This document shows positions 25,448 to 34,669 of a stretch of DNA of 64,000 bases, piece after piece. Under the pieces are notes generated by a model. That model saw only the letters and a list, made by a program, of their open reading frames with translations. It made no database searches and had not been told where the DNA came from. This stretch comes from RGIG2041 sp045546315 (GTDB lineage: Bacteria > Bacillota > Clostridia > UBA1381 > UMGS1253), in NCBI GenBank assembly GCA_045546315.1, contig JAZQCN010000036.1, positions 1 through 64,000 of the forward strand, in the 5' to 3' direction. The position numbers were made by a program, and so were the translations under genes. Each line of letters opens with the position of its first letter. Position 1 is the first letter of the stretch.

Positions 25448-25885
25448 ATGAGCACCACTATGGCAAAAGCAAATGAGCTGAACAGAAAATGGTACATCAT
25501 CGATGCAACAGATAAGCCGCTCGGTCGTGTTGCTGCAGCTGCAGCGAACATCCTTCGCGGTAAGCATCTCCCGACATTCACACCGAATGTAGATTGCGGC
25601 GATCATGTAATCATTATCAATTCCGATAAGGCAATCCTTACCGGCAAGAAGCTGGAAAGCAAGGTTCGTTACCACCACACCGGTTGGGTTGGCGGCCTCA
25701 AGGAAATCCACTACAACAAGCTGATGGCTGAGCACAGCGACAGAGCTATGTACCTCGCAATCGAGGGTATGCTGCCGCACAACTCTCTGGGCGCAAAGGC
25801 GCTCACACGCGTTCGTATCTACAATGGCGCAGAGCACAACAATGCAGCACAGCAGCCGGTAGCTTGGACAGGCGAGATTAAATAA
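25448..25885 (+). CDS. rplM: 50S ribosomal protein L13
   Basis: L13 is an early-assembly protein of the large subunit. The 145 residues show RKWYIIDATDKPLGRVA, GDHVIIINSDKAILTGKK, YHHTGWVGGLK and GMLPHNSLGAKALTRVRIY. The ATG has AGGAGG upstream. It is followed by rpsI after 14 bases, the conserved pair. Confidence 0.98.
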   Translation: MSTTMAKANELNRKWYIIDATDKPLGRVAAAAANILRGKHLPTFTPNVDCGDHVIIINSDKAILTGKKLESKVRYHHTGWVGGLKEIHYNKLMAEHSDRAMYLAIEGMLPHNSLGAKALTRVRIYNGAEHNNAAQQPVAWTGEIK

Positions 25886-25899
25886 GGAGGAAGACGAAC

Positions 25900-26295
25900 A
25901 TGGCAAAGAACACAGTTTTTTACGGCACTGGTAGAAGAAAAAGCTCCGTTGCAAGAGTACGTCTTGTTCCGGGCAATGGTAAAGTTACCATCAACAAGAG
26001 AGATTTAGACGATTATTTCGGTTTGGAAACCTTGAAGGTTATCGTTCGTCAGCCGCTTACGCTGACAGACACAGCTGCTAAGTTTGATGTTATCGCTAAT
26101 GTAAACGGCGGCGGCTTCACAGGTCAGGCAGGCGCAATCCGTCACGGTATCGCTCGCGCACTGTTAGAGGCAGATGCAGAGCTTCGTGGCGCACTTAAGA
26201 AGGCCGGTTTCCTCACACGCGATCCGCGTATGAAGGAAAGAAAGAAGTACGGTCTCAAAGCTGCTCGTCGTGCACCGCAGTTCTCCAAGAGATAA
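25900..26295 (+). CDS. rpsI: 30S ribosomal protein S9
   Basis: S9 contacts the P-site tRNA with its C-terminal tail. The 131 residues include YGTGRRKSSVARVRLVPG, GGGFTGQAGAIRHGIARAL, and end RRAPQFSKR with the basic tail intact. AGGAGG lies upstream. Confidence 0.98.
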   Translation: MAKNTVFYGTGRRKSSVARVRLVPGNGKVTINKRDLDDYFGLETLKVIVRQPLTLTDTAAKFDVIANVNGGGFTGQAGAIRHGIARALLEADAELRGALKKAGFLTRDPRMKERKKYGLKAARRAPQFSKR

Positions 26296-26308
26296 TTACT
26301 TTATCTAC

Positions 26309-26346
26309 AAAATCCCACAACTATCACAGTTGTGGGATTTTCTTTT
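26309..26346 (+). terminator. Terminator of rplM-rpsI
   Basis: AAAATCCCACAACT (26309-26322) pairs with AGTTGTGGGATTTT (26328-26341), followed by CTTTTT. Confidence 0.92.
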
Positions 26347-26419
26347 TGCATTTTGCCACAAATAATATTTTCTTGCCTCCAATCAAACCATTCTTTTCTA
26401 CAAAAGAAAAAGCATCAAT

Positions 26420-26557
26420 CTAATTACAAGATTGGTGCTTTTTACTATATGTGCTTAAGCCGAGCTTTTCCGCGATTTCGTTTAAAGTCAGATTTTGCTC
26501 GTGTAAGCGCATATACTCCCTCTGAATGTCTCGAGGGTATCTGCCATTACACGAAAA
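26420..26557 (-). pseudogene. Helix-turn-helix gene fragment
   Basis: A 45-codon open stretch with no start codon reads RDIQREYMRLHEQ followed by NLTLNEIAEKLGLS, a clear helix-turn-helix pattern of the kind found in transposases, recombinases and sigma-like regulators. A TGA stands directly upstream and an unrelated tail follows, so this is probably a remnant of a lost gene. A hairpin at about 26405-26443 (AAAAGCA with TGCTTTT) overlaps its end. The rest of 26347-26632 holds nothing I can name. Confidence 0.35.
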
Positions 26558-26632
26558 TCAATTTCACGGGTTACATAGTTTAGGCGATGCTACGTATTAA
26601 ATGTCATTATTTGCATATGTTTTCTCCGCCTA

Positions 26633-29600
26633 TTATTTGCAAACAACCGAAACGGTCGCACTTGCGCTATATCCGTCCTGCGTAACCATAACAGTCAGTT
26701 TGGTTTCGCCTGCGGAAACAAATATGAGGTTACCGTCCGGCGAAACGGTCGCCACCGCTTCGTTTGCAATTTTATAGGTGTACTGTGCATCTTCGCGTAA
26801 TACCACATTGCCGCGTTGGGCATCCACCGCGCTGACCACGAGTTTTGCATTCGTCCCTGCAGCGCCTTGAATATTGCTCTGCGCAAAATAAGCCGGCCAG
26901 TATGAAACATCCTCTGCTTGCTGCTGCGCATTTTCATAAAACCGCACCTCGGCATAGGTATTCCATGTCCCCTGGTTGCTACCATGACAAACAAGTTTTA
27001 TATATCTCGCCTGCACGTCCCCGAGCGACAAAATACTCATTTTCTCCATTGTGGTCGGCGCACCGCCCGTATGTACGGTGGTATAATTTATGCCATCTGT
27101 CGAGGCGAGCACATCAAAGTTATAGGCGCGCACATCCTGGTTGACACCGGCAAATGCCATAGAGTGTATATTTTTTACTGTGCCGAAATCCAGCTGAATC
27201 CAATGACCTTCTCCGTTGCTTGCCCAGCGATTCTTCGTTTCCGCATTGATGATACCATCCACAATACCGCGTTTCGGATAACTTGCAAATCCTGTAGAAT
27301 CCGTCAAATCCTCTACATAGATATAGGTTGGGTATGACGGCAAAGCCGTGCTTGCCATCGCAATCGACAGTTCGGATACCACTCCTGGGTCTTTATGCCC
27401 AAGTACATTTGCAAACGGATCTGTTGCAAAATGAATGGTATATGCCTTTCCGTTCACCGTCACCGTTGCCGCATCCGCAAGCGAGGTTGCCTGCGAAACC
27501 GCAACCGCGTCCGTGCCCGTGCTGAGTACGCCGACAACCGGAACAGTCGCATCGTCTGTAAGTACGGTATATGTATCGCGCTCCAGCGTAAAGAACGGTA
27601 AATCGCGCCCGTCCACAATCACACGCACATCGAGTTGAGCAATCAGCGCGTTTATGGTTTGTGCATCGAAAGGTGTCGCATCGTCCTTGATGATAATTAA
27701 CCCTCTGTCATCCCAGAACACATATTTTCCAAGTGCCTCTACAAGAGCGCGGAGCGGAATAAGCGTTCTGGAATTATACGTATTTGCCGGTACATCCAGC
27801 GTAACTGTCTGCCCATTTACAAGCATCTGATTCGAACCGATAACCAGCTTGATTTCGGTGTCCCTACTTGTTACGGAAACGGTCTGTGTCTCTTCATCCC
27901 AGTCGACCTTTGCACCGAAGGATTCCGAAATAAAGCGTACCGGAACGAGCGTTCTTCCATTTTCGGTAAACGGCACGACCTGGGTATTATTTGTATCTAC
28001 AAATGTCTTTTCGCCCTTAGCAATTGCATTCGGCGTACCGATTTTGAGCACGGTGGCACCGCCTGCCTGCGCCACTGCACTTGCCCCGAAATCCGTTGCC
28101 TTCCAATCTGCCAACGGCACAAATGCCGACAGCGGTGGTATACCCTCACCGTCTTTTAAACCGATGAATTCCACGGCAAACTGCAAATTCGTTATATTTT
28201 GCATATGTACAGCAAGTTTACTGCCCTTTTGGTCATTCAGTACGCCCTCGACAAGCGATTCTCTGTTCATAATGGTAAATCGCGCATCCTGTGGCGCTTT
28301 CACCATACGGACGAGCATTCTCTGTCCGCCCGACTCCAAAAGCGCACTTCTGCCGTCCGGCGCCAATTTGATATTTGCCTGTGTGTTGGCAAACCAGTAT
28401 GCCTCTGACGGCGCATTGGTGTGAATTTCATCTTGCACAATTACGCGGCTTCTACCGTCCGTCAGCATCATGCCGCGCTTTGCATCTGTAAATGCCGTAT
28501 TCGTGGCCGTCATATCCAAAATACCGTACGCCGTATTATCGCTTGTCCCGTGGTGAATCACACGTGCGACAGCATCTTTTTTCTGGTCAGCTGCCTTGCT
28601 TGGGTTGATTACCAAGGTGTTGTGCGCCTCTGCGCGCTTATAATAAATTTCCTCTGTTGGGTTTTTAAGTGCATAATCCGTAGTAATTTCCTCATCGACA
28701 AAGCGCTGTCCGCGGTAATCAATTACAAAAGTTCCCAACGACAAATGCATGTGGCTGGCGCTGTTTTCGCCGCCCTGCATTGCTGCAAACAGTGCGTTAT
28801 TGCCCTCCCAAGTTGAACGCATACTCATACCGTTGTAGCCGGTCTGTGCATCATAGAACTTGTCTAAGGCAAATGCGCCCGGCGCAATGGTTGCCTTGTT
28901 TGCATCGTAGCACGAAAGTGCCAAAATCGCATTGATACCGCCGAGATAATTGCCGCGGTCCGCCTGCAATTTGTTTTCATACCACGCATACTGCGGCTTG
29001 TCAAAACGGTTGCCCATCCAATAGAAAACCTCGGAACTTGTCAAATACGAATCCGAATCGCCGTAGTCAAATTTGCCTGCCGTGCCGTTGTGGTAGATGG
29101 CAAACTCCGGCGTGTTGGCAATACCGGGATAGTTATAATATTTATAGGCTTCGGGCACGGAAAATCCGTCTTTAAATCCGTATTCGAGCATATCCATCGC
29201 ATAAACCAAAAACTGTGTGCCATAAGCCCAGTAGGTCGTACCTTCCGGATATGCACCCTGTGGTGCGTACGGTGAAAGCGCATTGACAATATAACCCGGG
29301 GCACGCTCCAATATATATTCTGCCAAATTCGGCTCTTCATCAGCAAACGCAAAAGCCGTACCGATTAAAGACGCATTGCAAACCGGATTCCAGTTGCCCG
29401 CGCCGGCGGTGTAACTTGCGCTGTCCGCCTTACGCTCATAGTTGTAAATAAACTCCGGCAAACCGTGCTTTTTGACAATTTCACGAATGGTCGCTTTTTG
29501 CTCCGCTGTCAAATCGTCATAGAGCCAGTCGTATGCACAGGCATAGCCGAACTGAATTTCTGCCGTAACGAGTGCGGATACAAAACCCGACCAGTCCGGC

Positions 29601-31186
29601 CATTTGCCGTAGGCGAGCATATTGGCATACGCCTTGTCCAGATATTTTTTATCCCCCTCAATTTTGTACACAAAAGCAAGCGCCTGCAAATGCTTTTCCG
29701 CCTCGCGGGAGGACTCTAAAATGTTACCGCGCGAGTTAACGACATAGGTAACATCTTCTTGTAAATACACGTCTGCATTCTGCTTTAATTTCGCATACCA
29801 CATCCGTGTTTCGTAAGTCGAGTTGATTTTTTCGCGCACCGCATCCCAATTGCGCACAAAAATGCGCGGATGTGCCTTTAAATTGCTTGTATAACTCTGC
29901 ACAGATATTTCTGTTTTCGGCTTTACATTTTCCCAGACAACTTCCCGTTTCCCTTTGATAATGCCTGTATATTTATAGTCTTCTTCGGTGTAAACCGAAA
30001 CATTATCAAAGTAAACAACATCGCCCGGTTTTAAACCCGCAACAAACCACAAAGAAACCGAATCACGGTTGACAATGGGGTTGACGGTTTTCGGCGAAAG
30101 TTCTTCGCCGTTCAATGTCACTTGAGCGGTAAGATTTTTTAAATCCAGTTCGATATGGAAATAGTTCCACGCATCCGGAATAAAACTTGAATTTTTGCTC
30201 GTCGTACCGGCAATACTTGCATTGCCCTTTCCGTCTGCATACAAAGATACATAAGATTCGCTTGTGTCGGACATCCAGAACGCATAATCAATTACATACG
30301 TATCTACACCGGATGGCAGAGAAAACGTCAATCTCGGCTGATGACTTTTTCCGTCTGCCGCCCAGTAGCGCACCAAACGGTTGTCCTTGACATCTATAAT
30401 CTCCGAATACGCCGTACCGCCGTCAAAGACGCCCGACGATGCCGCACCGCCGAGTTTTGCATCCGCAAAATCCGTTTGCAAAAACACATATGCACTCTGC
30501 GGAATTTTTACTGTTTTTGGTGCATTTGCAGGCACAAATGGCGGCGCACTTGGTACTTCTGCCGGCTTTTGCTGTATTGGATTTTTAGAGGGAACGCCCT
30601 TGATTACTATATCATCAAAACAAACACCCATCCCCGGCTCCAGTGTGTCGGTTGTAAAACGAAATTCACTCATGGACGCATCCTGCGGCGGATGCAGACT
30701 TCTGTCTTCTGCCGTCTGTTCGCCGTCAATCCAGCGAGAAAATGTCATTTTTGTAAAATCTAAAACAACCTTTACATCCGTCCACTTTTCCTCTTGCACA
30801 CCGAGCATGGTTGTATTCATGCCCGCTGCTGCACCGTCAGTGGTGTAAGTAACCGCACCTGATGCGCCCATGCTCTTGATTTTTGCCGTCAGCGTAACGG
30901 AGTCATATGCCGTTGCATCAAAACTAAACTGCATACGCGGCGTACCTTTGATGCCGTCTGCCTCACAGCGCATGTACACATAGCCGTTGTCGCCTTCTTT
31001 GGCAATACGCACCAGAAGTTTCTTGGTTGTATTTTCCACAATACCGATCACGCCGGGTTTTTCACCCTCTTCGGCGTTGTCAAAATTGTCTGCATACAGA
31101 ACCACTTCTTCCGCCGCCAAAACCGGAAAGTGCACGCTGACCAAAATGAGTATTGCCGCAAGCATAACCGATAATGCTTTTTTCAT
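26633..31186 (-). CDS. Secreted multidomain heparinase II/III-like polysaccharide lyase
   Basis: The 1517-residue protein has a signal peptide cut near residue 24. Two jelly-roll domains follow (about 28-197 and 230-402, each ending in a DDI or DNV motif). Residues 430-750 form an alpha/alpha toroid as in alginate and heparin lyases (LKAHPRIFVRNWDAVREKI; GAGNWNPVCN; PEGTTYWAYG). Residues 780-1000 form the heparinase II/III beta domain with SASHMHLSLGTFVIDYRG (H812, H814). Then come a copper-amine-oxidase-N-like domain (1060-1170, GRTLVPVRFISESFGAKV), an F5/8 type C domain (1290-1420) and an Ig-like domain (1450-1515). It likely cleaves uronic-acid-containing polysaccharide at the cell surface. 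It is the second gene of an operon with the GH20-like gene. Confidence 0.8.
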   Translation of the reverse strand: MKKALSVMLAAILILVSVHFPVLAAEEVVLYADNFDNAEEGEKPGVIGIVENTTKKLLVRIAKEGDNGYVYMRCEADGIKGTPRMQFSFDATAYDSVTLTAKIKSMGASGAVTYTTDGAAAGMNTTMLGVQEEKWTDVKVVLDFTKMTFSRWIDGEQTAEDRSLHPPQDASMSEFRFTTDTLEPGMGVCFDDIVIKGVPSKNPIQQKPAEVPSAPPFVPANAPKTVKIPQSAYVFLQTDFADAKLGGAASSGVFDGGTAYSEIIDVKDNRLVRYWAADGKSHQPRLTFSLPSGVDTYVIDYAFWMSDTSESYVSLYADGKGNASIAGTTSKNSSFIPDAWNYFHIELDLKNLTAQVTLNGEELSPKTVNPIVNRDSVSLWFVAGLKPGDVVYFDNVSVYTEEDYKYTGIIKGKREVVWENVKPKTEISVQSYTSNLKAHPRIFVRNWDAVREKINSTYETRMWYAKLKQNADVYLQEDVTYVVNSRGNILESSREAEKHLQALAFVYKIEGDKKYLDKAYANMLAYGKWPDWSGFVSALVTAEIQFGYACAYDWLYDDLTAEQKATIREIVKKHGLPEFIYNYERKADSASYTAGAGNWNPVCNASLIGTAFAFADEEPNLAEYILERAPGYIVNALSPYAPQGAYPEGTTYWAYGTQFLVYAMDMLEYGFKDGFSVPEAYKYYNYPGIANTPEFAIYHNGTAGKFDYGDSDSYLTSSEVFYWMGNRFDKPQYAWYENKLQADRGNYLGGINAILALSCYDANKATIAPGAFALDKFYDAQTGYNGMSMRSTWEGNNALFAAMQGGENSASHMHLSLGTFVIDYRGQRFVDEEITTDYALKNPTEEIYYKRAEAHNTLVINPSKAADQKKDAVARVIHHGTSDNTAYGILDMTATNTAFTDAKRGMMLTDGRSRVIVQDEIHTNAPSEAYWFANTQANIKLAPDGRSALLESGGQRMLVRMVKAPQDARFTIMNRESLVEGVLNDQKGSKLAVHMQNITNLQFAVEFIGLKDGEGIPPLSAFVPLADWKATDFGASAVAQAGGATVLKIGTPNAIAKGEKTFVDTNNTQVVPFTENGRTLVPVRFISESFGAKVDWDEETQTVSVTSRDTEIKLVIGSNQMLVNGQTVTLDVPANTYNSRTLIPLRALVEALGKYVFWDDRGLIIIKDDATPFDAQTINALIAQLDVRVIVDGRDLPFFTLERDTYTVLTDDATVPVVGVLSTGTDAVAVSQATSLADAATVTVNGKAYTIHFATDPFANVLGHKDPGVVSELSIAMASTALPSYPTYIYVEDLTDSTGFASYPKRGIVDGIINAETKNRWASNGEGHWIQLDFGTVKNIHSMAFAGVNQDVRAYNFDVLASTDGINYTTVHTGGAPTTMEKMSILSLGDVQARYIKLVCHGSNQGTWNTYAEVRFYENAQQQAEDVSYWPAYFAQSNIQGAAGTNAKLVVSAVDAQRGNVVLREDAQYTYKIANEAVATVSPDGNLIFVSAGETKLTVMVTQDGYSASATVSVVCK

Positions 31187-31201
31187 ATGTATCCCTCTCC
31201 C

Positions 31202-32200
31202 TTATTTCAAAAATTTATCTCTAGCCGCGTTTAAAAGACGCATATTTTCTATGATTTCCTCAACATGTTCTTCTCTGGTTGCCCACCATGGCGCAACCAT
31301 AAATCCTGCAAGATGCTCTTTCGGCGCATTTTCCGTAAAATATTTTACAATCTCTTCCGGATTGATGGTGTTGCCAAAAATAATCGAAGCACATGGTACA
31401 ATATCATAACCGTGCTCCGCCGCCGGAATGGCAGTATTTAAAAAACGCTCTCTGAATTTACTTTCGTGGAACGGATCCTCCTCGACATACTGCAAGTTGA
31501 ATTCTTTGTATTTGCCCTCTGCAAAACGCTGATATTCCTCGCGCAAGCTCAGTGGCGTAAAATTTTCTCTTGCAAGGCCGCGATAGTACCACGGTGAAAG
31601 CATCACGCTGTCTGCCGGGAATTTCTTTTTAAATTCTTCCGGATAATCCCAGTACGGGTCAAGCCAAATCCACGGTTTTGCGCCGAGTTCTTTTACGCAA
31701 TCAAAGAAAAACTGCAAATCGTTTAAGAAAAATTCGCCGCGGCGGTATGCCACAATATCAAATTCTTCAAAGAACAGTTTTTCGCCCTCTTCATCCATCG
31801 CCAGATGGACAAAACGCGGCTTGCCAAACATTTCGTATACTTCGCGAATCAAATCACGGCACACTTCATAGTATTTTGGCAATCCCATCATACGTCGGTA
31901 TTCTTTAAGCCACAGATGATGCGTTGCGGAAAAATTGAGTTTCGGAATCAGTTCAATGCCCCTTTCACGTAGAGACTTCACTTCGCTTTTTACGCGCTCC
32001 GGTGACCATGCACCCTCGATGGCAAGTTCCGGATGACTCTGATACTGCACACCCTCACCCAAATCCAGCACAATCTGATTAAACCCGTTCTCTACGGCCG
32101 CATCCACAATCTTTTTCCATGCCGATTCCTGAAAACGGAATTCCTCGGCCGGAGAAAACCACATATTTACCCCTAATTCTGCATATAAAGACCAAATCAT
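31202..32200 (-). CDS. GH20-like (beta/alpha)8-barrel protein, uncharacterised
   Basis: A 332-residue protein with no signal peptide. The fold pattern is a TIM barrel: AVENGFNQIVLDLGEGVQY, SLRERGIELIPKLNFSATHH, FVHLAMDEEGE near residue 145, ELGAKPWIWLDPYWDYPEEF, then GYDIVPCASIIFGNTINPEE and GFMVAPWWATREEHV. The MDEE motif recalls the catalytic DE pair of GH20 hexosaminidases, but the usual HxGGDE is not complete. The start is ATG 32200, with GGAGG 8 bases upstream; the ATG at 32221 lies before that site. It shares an operon with the heparinase-like gene, so it may process its intracellular products. Function remains open. Confidence 0.6.
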   Translation of the reverse strand: MIWSLYAELGVNMWFSPAEEFRFQESAWKKIVDAAVENGFNQIVLDLGEGVQYQSHPELAIEGAWSPERVKSEVKSLRERGIELIPKLNFSATHHLWLKEYRRMMGLPKYYEVCRDLIREVYEMFGKPRFVHLAMDEEGEKLFFEEFDIVAYRRGEFFLNDLQFFFDCVKELGAKPWIWLDPYWDYPEEFKKKFPADSVMLSPWYYRGLARENFTPLSLREEYQRFAEGKYKEFNLQYVEEDPFHESKFRERFLNTAIPAAEHGYDIVPCASIIFGNTINPEEIVKYFTENAPKEHLAGFMVAPWWATREEHVEEIIENMRLLNAARDKFLK

Positions 32201-32325
32201 TTCCTTTTCCTCCATTCTCACTGTATCGGTTCAAAATCCGATGCCGCAATTGTTTTCACGAAAATCACCTGTACTTCCGTCGTTAGCATGTCCAAAACCT
32301 TCAATACTATGATATTCCTATTTTA

Positions 32326-32354
32326 ATTATATAGGGGAAAATACAAAAACACAA
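32326..32354 (-). promoter_or_regulatory. Promoter of the GH20-like/heparinase operon
   Basis: On the minus strand TTGTGT (32354-32349) is followed after 17 bases by a perfect TATAAT (32331-32326). The weak -35 fits an activated promoter. The leader is about 120 bases. Confidence 0.65.
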
Positions 32355-32357
32355 GAA

Positions 32358-32389
32358 ACAATCTTGCGGTTTTCTAACACAATCTTGCG
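32358..32389 (-). promoter_or_regulatory. Direct-repeat operator with 21-bp period (AraC type)
   Basis: CGCAAGATTGT occurs twice on the minus strand, at 32389-32379 and 32368-32358, with starts exactly 21 bp apart. The inner copy ends 3 bases before the -35 element. Direct repeats two helical turns apart next to a weak -35 are the usual binding arrangement of AraC-family activators. Confidence 0.65.
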
Positions 32390-32500
32390 CTTTTCAGTTA
32401 TGCCTTTGTTTGATTTTTTAGTTGTAATTTTAGGCCTTCCGATGTGCTTTCGTCGAGTAGAACTCTTTTCATTCAATCCACACACTCTACAGGTTGTATA

Positions 32501-32539
32501 AACTAAAAGGAATGAGTCCGGTACAATACCGAACTCATT
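32501..32539 (-). terminator. Terminator-like hairpin downstream of GH35
   Basis: AATGAGTCCGGTA (32511-32523) pairs with TACCGAACTCATT (32527-32539) with one mismatch. On the minus strand it is followed by CCTTTTAGTTT, an imperfect T tract. Between it and the GH35 stop (32607) I see no other gene. Confidence 0.55.
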
Positions 32540-32606
32540 CACAAGCAAGTTAATATTTAATTTTGTATAAACTTTGGAGTTTACTTCTGTGGAATTTTTG
32601 ATGTCT

Positions 32607-34514
32607 TTAATTATTCTGCTCACATTTGCCGGAGGCAATACGGCGGCTGAAAAAGTCATCCTTATCTATGCCGTCCAGCTTTGGTGCATCCGGGAAGGAA
32701 ACCTTACAGGTATTCTCTGTATTGTGCAGCTCCAGCACGTGGATTGTATTTTCCTCGCGCAAAAGCTCCCCAGGGACATACAAAGTCTCCTGCGGACCTA
32801 TCTCCCAATATCTGCCGAGGTTAAAGCCATTAATCCAGACATTGCCCTTGTGCAGCTTCGTCATATCTACAAAGGTATCTACGCCCGGTGTTGCTTTAAA
32901 CGTACCTTTGAAAAGCGCCGGTCTGTTTTCCTTTGCGCCGTTATCAAATACAGCGGCATCCGGATTTTTCATCGGCAGGCTGTAATTTTCGAAGCCCATT
33001 TTTATGGAATAGTTGTATGACAAAAGCTCTCCGTTTTCACCAAGCAGCTCTAACTTTACAAATTTGCAGATGCCCTTTTTATCGGTGTGCATTGCGTTGC
33101 CGTAATTTACGCGCCCCATATTTTCAACCAGAATGTCAAGCTGCATGCCCTGCGGCGGTATAAAGAAGGTAATCGGCTCGCCTTTTCTGTCGCGCATATA
33201 GCAGCCGAGATATTCTCCGTTGCCGTAAACAAGCGCTCTGTCGTGCAAACCTTCAAGCACAAGCATACGCTTAATATCGTCCGTATGATTTACATATGTT
33301 GTATACAAAACAAAACCGTAATCCTGTCCGAGTGCGTCCATTGTAAGCGGCCTTCCGGATTTGCAATGCTTTGTGCAAAGGTTTTCTGCCTGCGAAAGCA
33401 CATCTGCCGATTGTGTAAGCTCAATTTCGTCGATTGCCTGTGTCGGCACCTTGCTTGTCGGCGACATTTCATTGCTGCCGGTAAATTCAAAGCCGTGACT
33501 TTCCATATAATCGCGCAGAATTTGCTTGCAGAGGAAATATTTTTCTGTCGGCTCGCCATATTCCGTTACGGGCGCATCTACATCATAGCTCGTGCCGAAT
33601 GGGATGTATATATTGTCCATATTCAGAACGCCGCAGTTGTATTTTCCTTCCAGTGCGCCGTTCATAAAGCCATAGTTCGTGCCGCCGCAGAACATATAGA
33701 AGTTTACATAGGCTCCCATATCCAGGATTCCCTTATAATGCTCGGCAACCTCTTGCGGCGTCTGGCGTGCAAAGTAGCCCCCTTGCTGAATGCCTCTGCC
33801 TGCCCAGAATTCCGCAACATAAATCGGCTTGTCCGGCTGATACTTGCGAATTGCTTCTGCCATCTTGTCGTTTAAATTATGGACATCAATGCCCGTCCAG
33901 TATTCCTTGCGCGATCCGTTATACAGCTTAAAGCCCTCGTGCGCATTCGCTGTAAACAGCGGCACATCCACACCAAGTTCCTGCATCAAATCGCCCGTCC
34001 AACGGATATACTCTGTATCATCGCCAAAGCTGCCGTATTCATTTTCCACCGCAACCGCAATAATCGGGCCGCCGTTGGTGCTTAAATACGGAACAAACTC
34101 CTTTGCAAGGCGCGTATAATAGGTTTTTGCACACTCTAAAAATTCGGTATCACAAGAGCGAAGACACATATTCGGTATCTGCTGCAGCCAGTGCGGCAGG
34201 CCGCCAAAATCCCACTCGGAGCACATATAGACACCCGGACGCAATAACACCTTCAGCCCGATTTCATCGCACAGCTGCAAAAATGCGCCCAAATCTAAAT
34301 TATCTTCAAAATGAAATTCACCGCGCTCCGGCTCGTGCAAATCCCACGGCACATAGGTTTGCAGCGTTGTCAAGCCAAAATCCTTCATCAGCTGCAGTCT
34401 TCTTCTCCAGCCTTCTTTAAAAAATCGGAAATAATGCATATCGCCCGATGCAAGGTAAAACGGTTCGCCACCCAAAAACAGTCCGTCTTTGCGGATTTCT
34501 AATTTTTTCCCCAT
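32607..34514 (-). CDS. Beta-galactosidase, GH35 family
   Basis: A 635-residue enzyme that cuts terminal beta-galactosides with retention, probably inside the cell because there is no signal peptide. The barrel shows GGEPFYLASGDMHYFR, TLQTYVPWDLHEPERG, RPGVYMCSEWDFGGLPHWL, VENEYG with acid/base E159, and PIYVAEFWAG with nucleophile E235. Beta domains follow, with GFNLGRYWEIGPQETLYVPG near the end, the usual GH35 tail. The ATG at 34514 is preceded by AAAGGAA. It is divergent from an AraC regulator, which is its likely controller. Confidence 0.95.
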   Translation of the reverse strand: MGKKLEIRKDGLFLGGEPFYLASGDMHYFRFFKEGWRRRLQLMKDFGLTTLQTYVPWDLHEPERGEFHFEDNLDLGAFLQLCDEIGLKVLLRPGVYMCSEWDFGGLPHWLQQIPNMCLRSCDTEFLECAKTYYTRLAKEFVPYLSTNGGPIIAVAVENEYGSFGDDTEYIRWTGDLMQELGVDVPLFTANAHEGFKLYNGSRKEYWTGIDVHNLNDKMAEAIRKYQPDKPIYVAEFWAGRGIQQGGYFARQTPQEVAEHYKGILDMGAYVNFYMFCGGTNYGFMNGALEGKYNCGVLNMDNIYIPFGTSYDVDAPVTEYGEPTEKYFLCKQILRDYMESHGFEFTGSNEMSPTSKVPTQAIDEIELTQSADVLSQAENLCTKHCKSGRPLTMDALGQDYGFVLYTTYVNHTDDIKRMLVLEGLHDRALVYGNGEYLGCYMRDRKGEPITFFIPPQGMQLDILVENMGRVNYGNAMHTDKKGICKFVKLELLGENGELLSYNYSIKMGFENYSLPMKNPDAAVFDNGAKENRPALFKGTFKATPGVDTFVDMTKLHKGNVWINGFNLGRYWEIGPQETLYVPGELLREENTIHVLELHNTENTCKVSFPDAPKLDGIDKDDFFSRRIASGKCEQNN

Positions 34515-34552
34515 TTTCTTTCGTTCCTTTCCTGATCTGTATTGTTAATTTG

Positions 34553-34581
34553 AGTATATCGCACCACCGACTTGGATTCAA
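34553..34581 (-). promoter_or_regulatory. Promoter of GH35
   Basis: On the minus strand TTGAAT (34581-34576), 17 bases, TATACT (34558-34553). Confidence 0.6.
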
Positions 34582-34622
34582 TAGATTTTCTTGTTCAAAA
34601 TTTGGAAAATACTGCGCAGCGC

Positions 34623-34651
34623 TTGACATATTTTTTTTGCAAGCTTATACT
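34623..34651 (+). promoter_or_regulatory. Promoter of the AraC regulator gene
   Basis: A perfect TTGACA (34623-34628), 17 bases, TATACT (34646-34651), back to back with the GH35 promoter. Confidence 0.65.
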
Positions 34652-34669
34652 GAAAATTGGTGATGAAGT

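Noticed and set aside
32327..32659. 110-codon minus-strand frame overlapping the end of GH35
   Set aside because: It has no ribosome binding site and runs through the terminator hairpin, the 21-bp-period repeats and most of the -35 of the next operon. A GRPKI stretch recalls transposase tails but is not enough.
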